Source: Hydrogenophaga pseudoflava (GTDB lineage: Bacteria; Pseudomonadota; Gammaproteobacteria; Burkholderiales; Burkholderiaceae_C). Taken from it: a stretch of DNA of 64,000 nucleotides. The DNA lies in the NCBI RefSeq assembly GCF_031020795.1, contig NZ_JAVHJP010000006.1, forward strand, positions 310,001-374,000, written 5' to 3'. A model generated the notes under the pieces. The model did not search any database. It was not told the origin of the DNA and saw only the letters and a program-made list of their open reading frames with translations. This document shows positions 56,626 through 64,000 of this stretch, piece by piece (position 1 is the stretch's first letter; each line of letters opens with the position of its first letter). The position numbers and the translations under genes are program-made.

Positions 56626-58062
56626 TCAGGCTGTCGCGATCTGCTCCCTGGCCATGCTGCCCAGCAGCTTCAACGCGGCCCTGACCGGCGGACCGACGGG
56701 ATGCCCGACGTTCAGGCGCAGGTGGCGCGTGAAGCGCCGGTCGGCCGAGAACAGCACGCCAGGCGCCGTGCTGATGGACTGCGCCATGGCCCGGTGGTGC
56801 AGGGCCAGCGCGTCCACGCCCGGCGGCAGCTCCAGCCATACGAAGTAGCCGCCCTGCGGCTCGGTCATGCGGGTGCCCTTCGGAAAGAAGCGCTCGATCA
56901 GCGCCCGGGCCGCCGCGTGCTGGGTCCTGAGGGCTTCGCGCAAGTGGCGCAGATGGCGCTCGAACCCGCCCTGCACGAGGTACTCGGCCACGGCCAGTTG
57001 CGGCGGTATGGGCGAGGCCAGCGAGCTCATCATCTTCAGGCGCTCGACGTCGCGCGCATAGCGCCCGGCGGCCGCCCAGCCCACCCGGTAACCGGGCGCC
57101 AGCGATTTGGAGAACGACGAGCAGTGCAGCACCAGCCCCTCCTGGTCGAAGGCCTTGGCGGGCAAGGGCCGGCGTGCGCCGAAGTGCAACTCGGCGTACA
57201 CGTCGTCCTCGATGAGCGGCACCCCGTGGCGGGCCAGCAGCTGCACCAGGGCCTGCTTCTTGGCGTTGGACATCAGCGCACCCAGCGGGTTCTGGAAGGT
57301 CGGCATGAACCAGCAGGCCGCCACCTTCTGGCGCTGGAGCAAGGCCTCCAGCGCGTCCAGCCGCACACCTTCGACCGGGTCGGTCTCGACCTCCACCGCT
57401 TTCAGGTGCAGGCGCTCCAGGGCCTGCAGGGCGGCGTAGAAGGTGGGCGACTCGACCACCACCACATCGCCGGGCCGGGTCACCGCCTGCAGGCACAGGT
57501 TGAGCGCCTCCATGGCGCCGTTGGTCACGATGAGCTCGTCGGGCCGCAGCGACACCCCGTTGAGCGCGTAGCGCCGGCCCACCTGTGCGCGCAAGGTTTC
57601 ATCGCCGGCGGTCAGCGCACCCGAAATCTGGGCCGGCCGCAGGCGCCGCATGGCCCGCGCCCCGCCCCGCGCCAGCGCCTCGAACGGGAACAACCCGGGC
57701 GCCGGAAACGCCGAGCCCAGCGGCACCACGTCCACATCGCGCGTGGAGCCCAGCAGTTCGAACACCAGCTCGCTGATGGCCACGGGGGTGACGCGCCCGC
57801 TGGGCGCTGCGGCTTCCGGGGGCTGCCCCGAGAGGGGTCGCCGCGCCCGCACGAAATAGCCCGACCGCACCCGCGCCTCGACCAGCCCCTCGGATTCCAG
57901 CTGGGCATAGGCCTGGAAGATGGTGGAGGGACTGACCCCGCGCTGGCGGCGCAGCTCGCGCACCGAGGGCAGCCGGTCGCCCGGGCGCAGCACCCCCGTG
58001 CGGATGCTGCCCGCCAGTTCATCGGCGAGCTGCTGGTAACGCGTCAAGATGCCGGACGACAT
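56626..58062 (-). CDS. MocR-type regulator: GntR helix-turn-helix fused to a PLP aminotransferase-like domain
   Basis: This is a 478-residue MocR-family transcription factor. Residues about 5-75 form the winged helix-turn-helix (RPGDRLPSVRELRRQRGVSPSTIFQAYAQLE, in parts). Residues about 100-475 form the fold-type-I PLP domain, with TNGAMEALNLCL, YxFMPTFQNPLG-like ACWFMPTFQNPLG, the aspartate in LIEDDVYAEL and the PLP lysine in CSSFSKSLAPGYRVGW. Members control PLP, GABA, taurine or amino-acid genes. It is divergent from ccoG, with 269 bp between, in which a 10-bp inverted repeat suggests its operator. The start at 58062 gives the usual N-terminus. Confidence 0.9.
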   Translation of the reverse strand: MSSGILTRYQQLADELAGSIRTGVLRPGDRLPSVRELRRQRGVSPSTIFQAYAQLESEGLVEARVRSGYFVRARRPLSGQPPEAAAPSGRVTPVAISELVFELLGSTRDVDVVPLGSAFPAPGLFPFEALARGGARAMRRLRPAQISGALTAGDETLRAQVGRRYALNGVSLRPDELIVTNGAMEALNLCLQAVTRPGDVVVVESPTFYAALQALERLHLKAVEVETDPVEGVRLDALEALLQRQKVAACWFMPTFQNPLGALMSNAKKQALVQLLARHGVPLIEDDVYAELHFGARRPLPAKAFDQEGLVLHCSSFSKSLAPGYRVGWAAAGRYARDVERLKMMSSLASPIPPQLAVAEYLVQGGFERHLRHLREALRTQHAAARALIERFFPKGTRMTEPQGGYFVWLELPPGVDALALHHRAMAQSISTAPGVLFSADRRFTRHLRLNVGHPVGPPVRAALKLLGSMAREQIATA

Positions 58063-58117
58063 GTCTTCGAGAACCCCAAGAAAAGGACCCGATGGTATGA
58101 CGCCGCTGGGAACGAAT

Positions 58118-58205
58118 GCCATCTGATGGAGTGTGCGGGCGGTTTCGTTTCCAGATGCGTATCAGATGGCCGCATATCGCAAGGGAGCAGCGGGCCCCTG
58201 ATACG
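58118..58205. promoter_or_regulatory. Inverted repeats between the MocR-type regulator and ccoG, candidate operator
   Basis: GCCATCTGAT (58118-58127) has its exact reverse complement ATCAGATGGC at 58161-58170, and CGTATCAG (58158-58165) has its reverse complement CTGATACG at 58198-58205. The region thus has three related half-sites built on ATCAGAT/ATCTGAT. MocR regulators usually bind such repeats near their own promoter. The rest of 58063-58331 shows no gene and no FNR-box-like TTGAT-N4-ATCAA. Confidence 0.45.
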
Positions 58206-58331
58206 GTCGGTTTTCAAAGCATCTGCATCCTGCGCACCAGACGGTCCCGCGCGACCATCGGCGCATGCCGACCGATACCGCTTCCTCCACGATCCCGCAG
58301 CGGTGAACCCACAACCACCCACGAGACCACC

Positions 58332-59741
58332 ATGCCAAAGGTCATTCCCATCCAGCCCGAGAACCCCTGGGTCGCAGGAGAAAAGATCCACGCCCGCGCC
58401 GTCACAGGCACCTTCGCCCGGTGGCGCTGGACTTTTGTGTGGCTGACGCAGGCCCTCTTCTACGGCGTGCCGTGGCTGACGTGGAACGCGCGGCAGGCCG
58501 TGCTGTTCGACCTGGAAGCCAAACGCTTCTACCTGTTCGGTGCCGTGCTCTTTCCGCAGGACCTGATCTACCTCGCCGCCCTGCTGGTCATCAGCGCCCT
58601 GCTGCTGTTCTTTGCCACCGCGGTGGTCGGGCGGGTGTGGTGTGGCTTCGCCTGTCCCCAGACCGTCTACACCTCCCTCTTCATGTGGCTGGAAAACCGG
58701 TTCGAGGGCAGCCACCAGAACCGCAAGCGCCTGGACCACGCCGGCTGGGGCCCGGAGAAGCTGCTGCGCCGGGGCGGCAAGCACCTGGCCTGGGCGGCGT
58801 TCGGCCTGTGGACGGGCTTCACCTTCGTGGGCTACTTCACCGCCATCCGGCCGCTGGCGGCCGACGCGCTGTCGCTGGCCGTGGGGCCCTGGACCGGCTT
58901 CTGGGTCCTGTTCTACGGCCTGTTCACCTACCTCAACGCCGGCCTGGTGCGCGAGAAGGTCTGCCTGCACATGTGCCCCTACGGACGCTTCCAGGGCTCG
59001 CTGATGGACGAGCGCACGCTGAACGTGGCCTACGACCAGCGGCGCGGCGAACCGCGGCGTGGAACGCTGACCGGCGACCGCCGCGCCCCCGGTGACGGCC
59101 ACTGCATCGACTGCACCCTGTGTGTGCAGGTCTGCCCCACGGGCATCGACATCCGCAACGGCCTGCAGGCGGCCTGCATCGGTTGCGGCCTGTGCATCGA
59201 CGCCTGCGACGACGTGATGGGCAAGGTGCGCGCGCCCAGGGGCCTGATCCGCATGGCCTCCCTGCACGAACTGGGCGGCGCCGCCGGCAGCCCGCGCCCC
59301 TTCCTGCGGCGCGTATGGCGCACCCGGGTCTGGGTGTACGGAGGCCTGCTGGGCCTGGTCATCGCGACCACCGTCGCGGCATTCGCCACCCGGCCGGAGG
59401 TGCGGATGAATGTCATCCGGGACCGCTCAATCATGGCGCGCCAGGTGGACCAGGGGGCGGTGGAGAACGTCTACACGCTGCAGCTGATGAACGCGTCGGA
59501 CCACGCCAGGACAGTGGTCGTGGGCGTGGAACCCGCGCACCTGGTGGACCTTCGCCACCCCCTCACCGCCCGACTGGGGCCGGCGCAGGCCACCACCCTC
59601 ACCGCCACCGTTCGCATGCCCGGCGTCGAGGCGGCACGGCATGCGGGCGGGGTGGTGCCCATCCACTTCGTGGTGGTTTCGCCCGAGGCGGCCGGCGCGC
59701 CTGAAGCGGACGAGCCTTCCACCTTCCTGGTGCCGAGATAG
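58332..59741 (+). CDS. ccoG: Cytochrome cbb3 oxidase accessory protein CcoG
   Basis: This is a 469-residue membrane iron-sulfur protein of the CcoG/FixG/RdxA family, which reduces copper during cbb3-oxidase assembly. It has about five membrane helices, a CGFACPQTVYT motif, a CLHMCPYGRFQG motif, then two [4Fe-4S] ferredoxin motifs, CIDCTLCVQVCP and CIGCGLCIDACD. The C-terminal domain (about residues 360-469) is the IgG-like fold usual in FixG. The ccoNOP and ccoS genes normally nearby are not in the window. Length and motifs are complete, so the protein is probably functional. Confidence 0.93.
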   Translation: MPKVIPIQPENPWVAGEKIHARAVTGTFARWRWTFVWLTQALFYGVPWLTWNARQAVLFDLEAKRFYLFGAVLFPQDLIYLAALLVISALLLFFATAVVGRVWCGFACPQTVYTSLFMWLENRFEGSHQNRKRLDHAGWGPEKLLRRGGKHLAWAAFGLWTGFTFVGYFTAIRPLAADALSLAVGPWTGFWVLFYGLFTYLNAGLVREKVCLHMCPYGRFQGSLMDERTLNVAYDQRRGEPRRGTLTGDRRAPGDGHCIDCTLCVQVCPTGIDIRNGLQAACIGCGLCIDACDDVMGKVRAPRGLIRMASLHELGGAAGSPRPFLRRVWRTRVWVYGGLLGLVIATTVAAFATRPEVRMNVIRDRSIMARQVDQGAVENVYTLQLMNASDHARTVVVGVEPAHLVDLRHPLTARLGPAQATTLTATVRMPGVEAARHAGGVVPIHFVVVSPEAAGAPEADEPSTFLVPR

Positions 59742-59859
59742 TCCGGTGGATCCCAGGCCCGCCCGGAACCCCTGAACCGCGCCGCACCGCCTGTCCGGCA
59801 TGCGGTTTGCCAGCCAAGAAGGCGGCATTTTCTGCCGTGACTTCAACAGGAGAACCAGC

Positions 59860-60087
59860 ATGAACCAGCAGTCGAACGACCAGAACCGGGGCCAGGGCCA
59901 GAACCAGGGCAAACAGCAGGAAGCCCAGGGCGGCCAGCGCAACCAGCAAGGCCAGGGCCAGAAGCAAGGCAACCAGCAGCAGGAGGCCCAGGGCGGTCAG
60001 CGCAATCAGCAGGGCCAGGGCCAGAACCAGGGCAACCAGCAACAGGAAGCCCAGGACGGCCAGCGCAACCAGCAACAGCGCCGTTGA
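59860..60087 (+). CDS. Glutamine-rich tandem-repeat protein
   Basis: This is a 75-residue protein in which 33 residues are glutamine and almost none are hydrophobic. After a 10-residue lead come three tandem units of 20, 21 and 21 residues (11-30, 31-51, 52-72) built on GQGQNQGNQQQEAQGGQRNQ. It should be intrinsically disordered. AGGAG lies about 9 bp before the ATG, and a strong terminator follows the stop, so it is a real transcription unit rather than random sequence. I recognise no family. Glutamine-rich repeats suggest self-association or RNA/membrane-stress roles, but nothing supports a specific function. Confidence 0.72.
   Translation: MNQQSNDQNRGQGQNQGKQQEAQGGQRNQQGQGQKQGNQQQEAQGGQRNQQGQGQNQGNQQQEAQDGQRNQQQRR
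59890..60075 (+). repeat. Three tandem 60-63-bp coding repeats in the glutamine-rich gene
   Basis: Units 59890-59949, 59950-60012 and 60013-60075 are near-identical at DNA level, with shared blocks such as GGCCAGGGCCAGAA and CAGCGCAACCAGCA. The first unit is one codon shorter. The period keeps the reading frame, so copy number can change without frame loss. Confidence 0.85.
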
Positions 60088-60105
60088 GTCCCGGCCTGAA
60101 GGACG

Positions 60106-60132
60106 AGCCGCCCTTCGGGGCGGTTTTTTTTT
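60106..60132 (+). terminator. Intrinsic terminator after the glutamine-rich gene
   Basis: A 6-bp perfect stem CCGCCC (60108-60113) / GGGCGG (60118-60123) with a TTCG tetraloop is followed by nine T residues (60124-60132). This is a textbook rho-independent terminator 20 bp after the stop. It isolates the gene from the chemoreceptor downstream. Confidence 0.95.
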
Positions 60133-60259
60133 GGGACGGGTAACAATTGCCGCAAGACAGACACCACTTTTTTCAAGCTGCGTGTGGTCTACGGCGGCAT
60201 CACTCCCGCCGGATATTCAGCCTCTGCAACGATTGAGCCCCCGCAACGGCAAGGCCGGC

Positions 60260-60286
60260 TCAAGTCGCCGGGCCATCACCCGATAT
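60260..60286 (+). promoter_or_regulatory. Candidate sigma-28 (FliA) promoter of the chemoreceptor gene
   Basis: TCAAGTCG (60260-60267), 11 bases, then CCCGATAT (60279-60286) resembles the flagellar sigma consensus TAAAGTTT-N11-GCCGATAA, with the CGATA core intact and the exact spacing. It lies 59 bp before the chemoreceptor ATG, a suitable distance. The rest of 60133-60345 shows no other feature. Confidence 0.6.
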
Positions 60287-60345
60287 CCCCGTTTGTGCAC
60301 CGCACAACCCGACGCGTCTGCGCGGCAAACTCACCGGGGAGTCCC

Positions 60346-61899
60346 ATGTATTGGTTGTCCAAGATTTCCGTACGAACCAAGCTCTTGTTGCTGATGGCCA
60401 TCTGCACAAGCGGCATTCTTGGCGTTGCCGGCGCCGGCTGGTACAGCCTGAACCACGCCGTTCAAACCAGCCAGGCCCTGGTTGAAAGCGAGGTCACGGC
60501 TGTTCGCAGCCTCGGCGGCATCCGCGCATCGATAGGCAACATGCGCCGCTACGAAAAAGACCTGTTCCTCAACCTGGCGGACGAAGCAGTGCTTGCCAAG
60601 TACGAACAGTCATGGAAGGGACAGGTGGTCGAGACGCGCAAGCTCATGGACCACATCCATCCGCTGCTGCGACCCGACGAGCAAGCGGCGCTGCAACGCA
60701 TGCAGGCCGGCATCACCGCCTACTCTGCGGCGGTGGAAAAGATCATCGTGGGCATCCAGCGCGGAGAGGTCAACGACCCCTGGCGCGCCAATCAGCTGAT
60801 GGAGCCTTCCAAGGCCGATATCCGGGCCGCCGACAGCGCGCTGGCCGAGATCGGAACCAGTGTCGAAGAACGGGTCAATGCCGCGGTGGCCGGCCTGGCG
60901 AACCTGCAGCAGCGGGCATCGGCCCTGATGATGGTGTTCGCGCTGGCGGTGGTGTTCATCGCGGCCGGGTTCGGATACGTCATTTCCCGCCGCATCACGG
61001 TGCCGCTCCAGGCGGCTGTGGACGCCATCGAGCGTGTGAGCCGGGGAGACCTCAGCCATCCACTGGTGCACGCGGGGGAGGACGAGACCGCGCGGGTGCT
61101 GGCGGGCATCTCCCGCATGCAAGGCTCTCTCAAATCGATTGTGGGTGAGATCCGCCAGGGCGTCGTGTCCATGACGGAGGCCAGCACGGAGATCGCCTCA
61201 GGCAATGCCGACCTGTCCAGACGAACAGAAAGCACAGCCGCCAGCCTGGAGGAAACCGCCGCCTCCATGGACGAGATTGCCGGCGCGATGCAGCACAGCA
61301 GCTCCGCCGCAGGACAGGCTCGTCACATGGTTGAAACAGCCAAGGAGACCGCTGCGCGGGGGGGACAGGCCATGGGGCGGGTGGTGGACACGATGCACGA
61401 GATCAACGCCAGCAGCCAGCGCATCAGCGACATCGTTTCCGTCATCGATGGCATCGCCTTCCAGACCAACATCCTCGCATTGAACGCGGCTGTCGAGTCG
61501 GCCCGGGCGGGTGAACATGGCCGCGGGTTCGCCGTGGTGGCCAACGAGGTGCGGACACTGGCCAAACGCAGTGCAGACGCTGCCAAGGAAATCAAGGCCC
61601 TGATCAGCGAGAGTGTGGACCGGGTCGAATCGGGTTCGCGACTGGTCGAGCAGGCGGGCGCCACCATGAACGAAATCGTGGTGTCGGTGGACCGTGTCAC
61701 CGGCATCATCACCGACATCGCCAGCTCCGCCGGAGAACAGAACCTGGGCGTTCAGCAGATCCACACTGCCATCAACCAGCTCGACCAGATGACGCAGCAG
61801 AACTCCGCCCTGGTTGAGCAGAGCTCTGCCGCGGCCGAGAGCCTGCTCGATCAGGCCGCCAAACTGGAAGGTCGGGTCGCCGTCTTCAAACTCGCCTGA
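60346..61899 (+). CDS. Methyl-accepting chemotaxis protein
   Basis: This is a 517-residue chemoreceptor. It has a first membrane helix at about residues 12-32, a periplasmic four-helix-bundle-type ligand domain to about 190, a second helix ([19 protein letters not shown], about 195-213), a HAMP domain (about 214-266) and a signalling domain with the conserved hairpin tip [27 protein letters not shown] sequence (here [19 protein letters not shown]). The C-terminal CheR/CheB docking pentapeptide is absent. The start has GGGGAG upstream and gives the correct N-in topology. Ligand unknown. The gene end overlaps the convergent dehydrogenase gene by 14 bp. Confidence 0.93.
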   Translation: MYWLSKISVRTKLLLLMAICTSGILGVAGAGWYSLNHAVQTSQALVESEVTAVRSLGGIRASIGNMRRYEKDLFLNLADEAVLAKYEQSWKGQVVETRKLMDHIHPLLRPDEQAALQRMQAGITAYSAAVEKIIVGIQRGEVNDPWRANQLMEPSKADIRAADSALAEIGTSVEERVNAAVAGLANLQQRASALMMVFALAVVFIAAGFGYVISRRITVPLQAAVDAIERVSRGDLSHPLVHAGEDETARVLAGISRMQGSLKSIVGEIRQGVVSMTEASTEIASGNADLSRRTESTAASLEETAASMDEIAGAMQHSSSAAGQARHMVETAKETAARGGQAMGRVVDTMHEINASSQRISDIVSVIDGIAFQTNILALNAAVESARAGEHGRGFAVVANEVRTLAKRSADAAKEIKALISESVDRVESGSRLVEQAGATMNEIVVSVDRVTGIITDIASSAGEQNLGVQQIHTAINQLDQMTQQNSALVEQSSAAAESLLDQAAKLEGRVAVFKLA

Positions 61900-63052
61900 C
61901 GTGGTCGGTGTGGGGGAACGGGTCTGCTGTCGATCGACTGACACGCAACGCGGCGACGTCGGGCTCACCGAGCAAAATCATCGTGCGCTCCAGTTCGCTG
62001 GCCAGGGTCGCCAGGACACGTTCGATGCCGGATTGACCTTGGACCGCCAGCCCGTACAGCACGGGCCTTCCGATCAACACGGCATGTGCACCACTGGCCA
62101 GGGCCCGGGCCACATCCGAACCGCGGCGGATGCCGCTGTCCATCAACACGGGAATGGCACCACGAACGGCATCCACCACACGTGGCAACTGGTCGATGGA
62201 TGTGGGCGCCACATCCAGCTGCCGTGCCCCGTGATTGGAAACAATCAGCGCGTCGACACCTTCCTGCTGCGCCCGCCGCGCGTCCTCGGGGTGAAGAACA
62301 CCCTTGACCAGCAGGGGGCCGTCCCAGTGCCGCCTCAGCCAGGACAACGCGGACCAATCCAGGCCGCGGTCCATGGCCCGGGCCAACAGCGCGGCCTGGG
62401 CCTGGGCGGACATCCTGGCCTTGGTGTCTTCCACCAGGTTGACGAATTTCGGACCACCGCCCATGGCCTGGCGCAGTGACCAGGCAGGGTGGCGCGCCAG
62501 ATCGATGGCCAAGGGAAGGGATGGCTTGAACGGCAGCTTGAAGCCATTGCGAATGTCCTTCTCGCGCAAGCCGCTCACAGGAACATCCACCGTCAGCACC
62601 AGGGCCGAGAACTTCGCGGCCTTGGCACGCCGCAGCAACTGCTCGGCGACGCTGCGGTCCTCCATCACATACAGCTGCAGCCACAGCTGCGCCTGAGGCG
62701 CGGCCTCGCGCACCGCTTCCAGTCGTTCGTTCGATGCCGTCGAAAGGACGAACGGCACGCCCATGGTTTGAGCCGCGGCCGCACCCATGAGGTCACCGCC
62801 CGGTCTGATCAGACCGTTCAGACCGGTGGGGGCAATGGCGAATGGCTGGGCCCAGGTCTGGTCAAACAGGGAAACAGCGGGGTCGATGCGGCGGATGTCG
62901 CGCAAGATGCGTGGCGTCAGCGAGATGGCGTCCAGCGCGCCGCGGTTGCGCGCAAGGCACCGCTCGTCTTCGGCCGCTCCGTCCACATACTCGTAGACAA
63001 AGCGCGGAAGCGTCCGTCGCGCCGCCGCCCTCCAGTCGTTCACGGTCAACAT
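61886..63052 (-). CDS. FMN-dependent alpha-hydroxy-acid dehydrogenase (lactate/mandelate type)
   Basis: This is a 388-residue member of the FMN-dependent alpha-hydroxy-acid oxidase/dehydrogenase family. It has the N-terminal [19 protein letters not shown] with the tyrosine-rich entry, [12 protein letters not shown] for [20 protein letters not shown], the FMN-binding lysine in LLVKGVL and the catalytic His in SNHGARQLD, followed by the arginine in DSGIRRG. It could act on L-lactate, mandelate or glycolate; the family alone does not decide. A TRAP-type binding protein gene lies 19 bp upstream on the same strand, so the substrate may be a hydroxy acid imported by that system. Confidence 0.88.
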   Translation of the reverse strand: MLTVNDWRAAARRTLPRFVYEYVDGAAEDERCLARNRGALDAISLTPRILRDIRRIDPAVSLFDQTWAQPFAIAPTGLNGLIRPGGDLMGAAAAQTMGVPFVLSTASNERLEAVREAAPQAQLWLQLYVMEDRSVAEQLLRRAKAAKFSALVLTVDVPVSGLREKDIRNGFKLPFKPSLPLAIDLARHPAWSLRQAMGGGPKFVNLVEDTKARMSAQAQAALLARAMDRGLDWSALSWLRRHWDGPLLVKGVLHPEDARRAQQEGVDALIVSNHGARQLDVAPTSIDQLPRVVDAVRGAIPVLMDSGIRRGSDVARALASGAHAVLIGRPVLYGLAVQGQSGIERVLATLASELERTMILLGEPDVAALRVSRSTADPFPHTDHVRRV

Positions 63053-63071
63053 GTCAGCAGCGCGCCAATGT

Positions 63072-64000
63072 TCACTTGCTGTACTGCCCGACCAGCGCGC
63101 GCGCCTCCTCCAGCAGCTTCCTGCCGTCGGCGCCCTTGGCCGACGACTCCTTGATCCATTCGTCGTCCACGGAGTCGGTCGCCTTGACCCAGCGCTGGTA
63201 CTCGGCCGGGCTGAGGTTCACCAGCGTCCCGCCCGCATCCTTGGCCGCCCTCTTGTAGGGCTCCACCACGGCATCGAAACCGACTTCACCGGCCCAGGCC
63301 GAGGTGGCCAGGCCGCTGTTGTTGTCGATCACCTTCTTCAGGTCCGCAGGCAGCGCGTTGTACTTCTGCTCGTTCATGCCGAAGAGGAAGATGGTGTTCG
63401 AGATCCGCGGCACACCGTTGGGCACGTCCAGGTGGTACTTGGTCATGTCCGCGAGGCGGATGGCGGGGGTTCCTTCCCACGGCACCGCCGCACCGTCGAT
63501 CAGGCTCTTGGAGAGCGCGTCGGGAACGGCGGGCAGCGCCATGGGAACCGGCGTCGCCCCCAGCGCGGCAATCATCCGGGCATTGGCGCGGGTGGCGGCC
63601 CGGATCTTCAGGCCCTTGATGTCTTCCAGGGTCTGGGGCGTCTTGTCCTTGAAGTGAAAGAGAGCACCATCGTGCAGGTGCATGAAGAGACGGCGCACGC
63701 CCTTGAACTCGTCCTGCGCGTTCTTGTCGACATAGGTCCACAGCGCCTGGCTGCCGGACTTGGCCGTGGTGGCCATCCAGGGCAGCTCGAACACTTCGGA
63801 CTTGGTGAAACGCCCGGCGGCATAGGTCGGCACGGTCCACACGATGTCCACCACGCCGTCCCGGACCTGGTCAAACAGCTGCGCCGGCGACCCTCCCAGC
63901 TGCATGGACGGGAAGATCTGGCACTTCAGACGATCGGCGGACTCCTTGGCGATCTTGTCGCACCAGGGCTGGATCAGCTTCACCTGCGCGCTGGAGGTCG
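63072..64000 (-). CDS. TRAP transporter substrate-binding protein DctP family, partial
   Basis: This reading frame is open to the window edge, so the N-terminus with its signal peptide lies outside. The visible 309 residues read as a DctP-family binding protein: WCDKIAKESADRLKCQIFPSMQLGG (in parts), the conserved KIRAATRANARMIAALGATPVPM with its substrate-carboxylate arginine, and the C-terminal helix ADGRKLLEEARALVGQY. A GTG at 63983 is in-frame but sits inside the conserved domain and is not the true start. TRAP systems import carboxylates; the adjacent hydroxy-acid dehydrogenase makes a 2-hydroxy acid a reasonable guess. Confidence 0.9.
   Translation of the reverse strand, partial: TSSAQVKLIQPWCDKIAKESADRLKCQIFPSMQLGGSPAQLFDQVRDGVVDIVWTVPTYAAGRFTKSEVFELPWMATTAKSGSQALWTYVDKNAQDEFKGVRRLFMHLHDGALFHFKDKTPQTLEDIKGLKIRAATRANARMIAALGATPVPMALPAVPDALSKSLIDGAAVPWEGTPAIRLADMTKYHLDVPNGVPRISNTIFLFGMNEQKYNALPADLKKVIDNNSGLATSAWAGEVGFDAVVEPYKRAAKDAGGTLVNLSPAEYQRWVKATDSVDDEWIKESSAKGADGRKLLEEARALVGQYSK

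Noticed and set aside
59890..60075. Tandem repeats considered as a CRISPR array
   Set aside because: The units are contiguous with no unique spacers, keep one reading frame, and encode a protein with a start signal and terminator.
63981..63983. GTG as start of the TRAP binding protein
   Set aside because: It lies within the conserved N-terminal domain, and the frame remains open to the window edge. The signal peptide would be missing. The gene is taken as cut by the window.

Overview
The window is high-GC, tightly packed bacterial DNA with many ATGA-type start/stop overlaps. It carries a cobalamin pathway, a Pseudomonas/Burkholderia-type betaine catabolic cluster, TRAP and ABC transport, CcoG and a chemoreceptor. 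This fits a betaproteobacterium, most likely Comamonadaceae (Hydrogenophaga-like). That placement is inferred from gene content and style, not from a marker gene. No rRNA, tRNA, CRISPR array, transposase or prophage was seen.

Region 1 (1-6319, + strand) is a sugar operon: an RbsC-type permease and periplasmic binding protein, then a fumarylacetoacetate-hydrolase-family enzyme, an L-fuconate dehydratase, an amidohydrolase-type lactonase, a short-chain dehydrogenase and a mutarotase. Together they read as uptake and non-phosphorylative breakdown of L-fucose. One expected step, the 2-keto-3-deoxy-L-fuconate dehydrogenase, is not in the window.

Region 2 (6370-16831, + strand) is a cobalamin operon behind a cobalamin riboswitch: cobM, cbiX, cobH, cbiD, cobL, cobI, cbiG, a CobE-BluB fusion, cbtB, cbtA, cobJ and a [2Fe-2S] ferredoxin. 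It covers most of corrin-ring synthesis, cobalt import and lower-ligand synthesis. No precorrin-6A reductase is present.

Region 3 (16941-47920) is a nearly complete choline-to-pyruvate route. The + strand carries a dipeptidase, a betaine-type binding protein, a V4R protein, dgcA, dgcB, two ETF subunits, gbcA, gbcB, an ABC core transporter (cbcV/cbcW-like), gbdR and fdhA. The - strand carries choX, betB, betA, glyA, sdaA, soxB, soxD, soxA, soxG, a FolB-like protein, purU, an EamA transporter and a second GbdR-type regulator. Choline becomes betaine (BetA, BetB), dimethylglycine (GbcAB), sarcosine (DgcAB/ETF), glycine (SoxBDAG), serine (GlyA) and pyruvate (SdaA). FdhA and PurU handle the released one-carbon units. 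A repeated TGTCGGAAT-type motif lies before glyA and choX, and a sigma-54-type -24/-12 element lies before the transporter-gbdR operon.

Region 4 (48138-64000) is mixed: a GAF/hybrid histidine kinase with a receiver-like partner, a NarX/NarL-type two-component pair, a small unknown protein, a truncated DUF2231 gene overlapping a DUF1264 lipoprotein, a type II NADH dehydrogenase, a MocR-type regulator, ccoG, a glutamine-rich tandem-repeat protein with a clean terminator, a chemoreceptor with a sigma-28-like promoter, an alpha-hydroxy-acid dehydrogenase, and a TRAP binding protein cut by the window edge.
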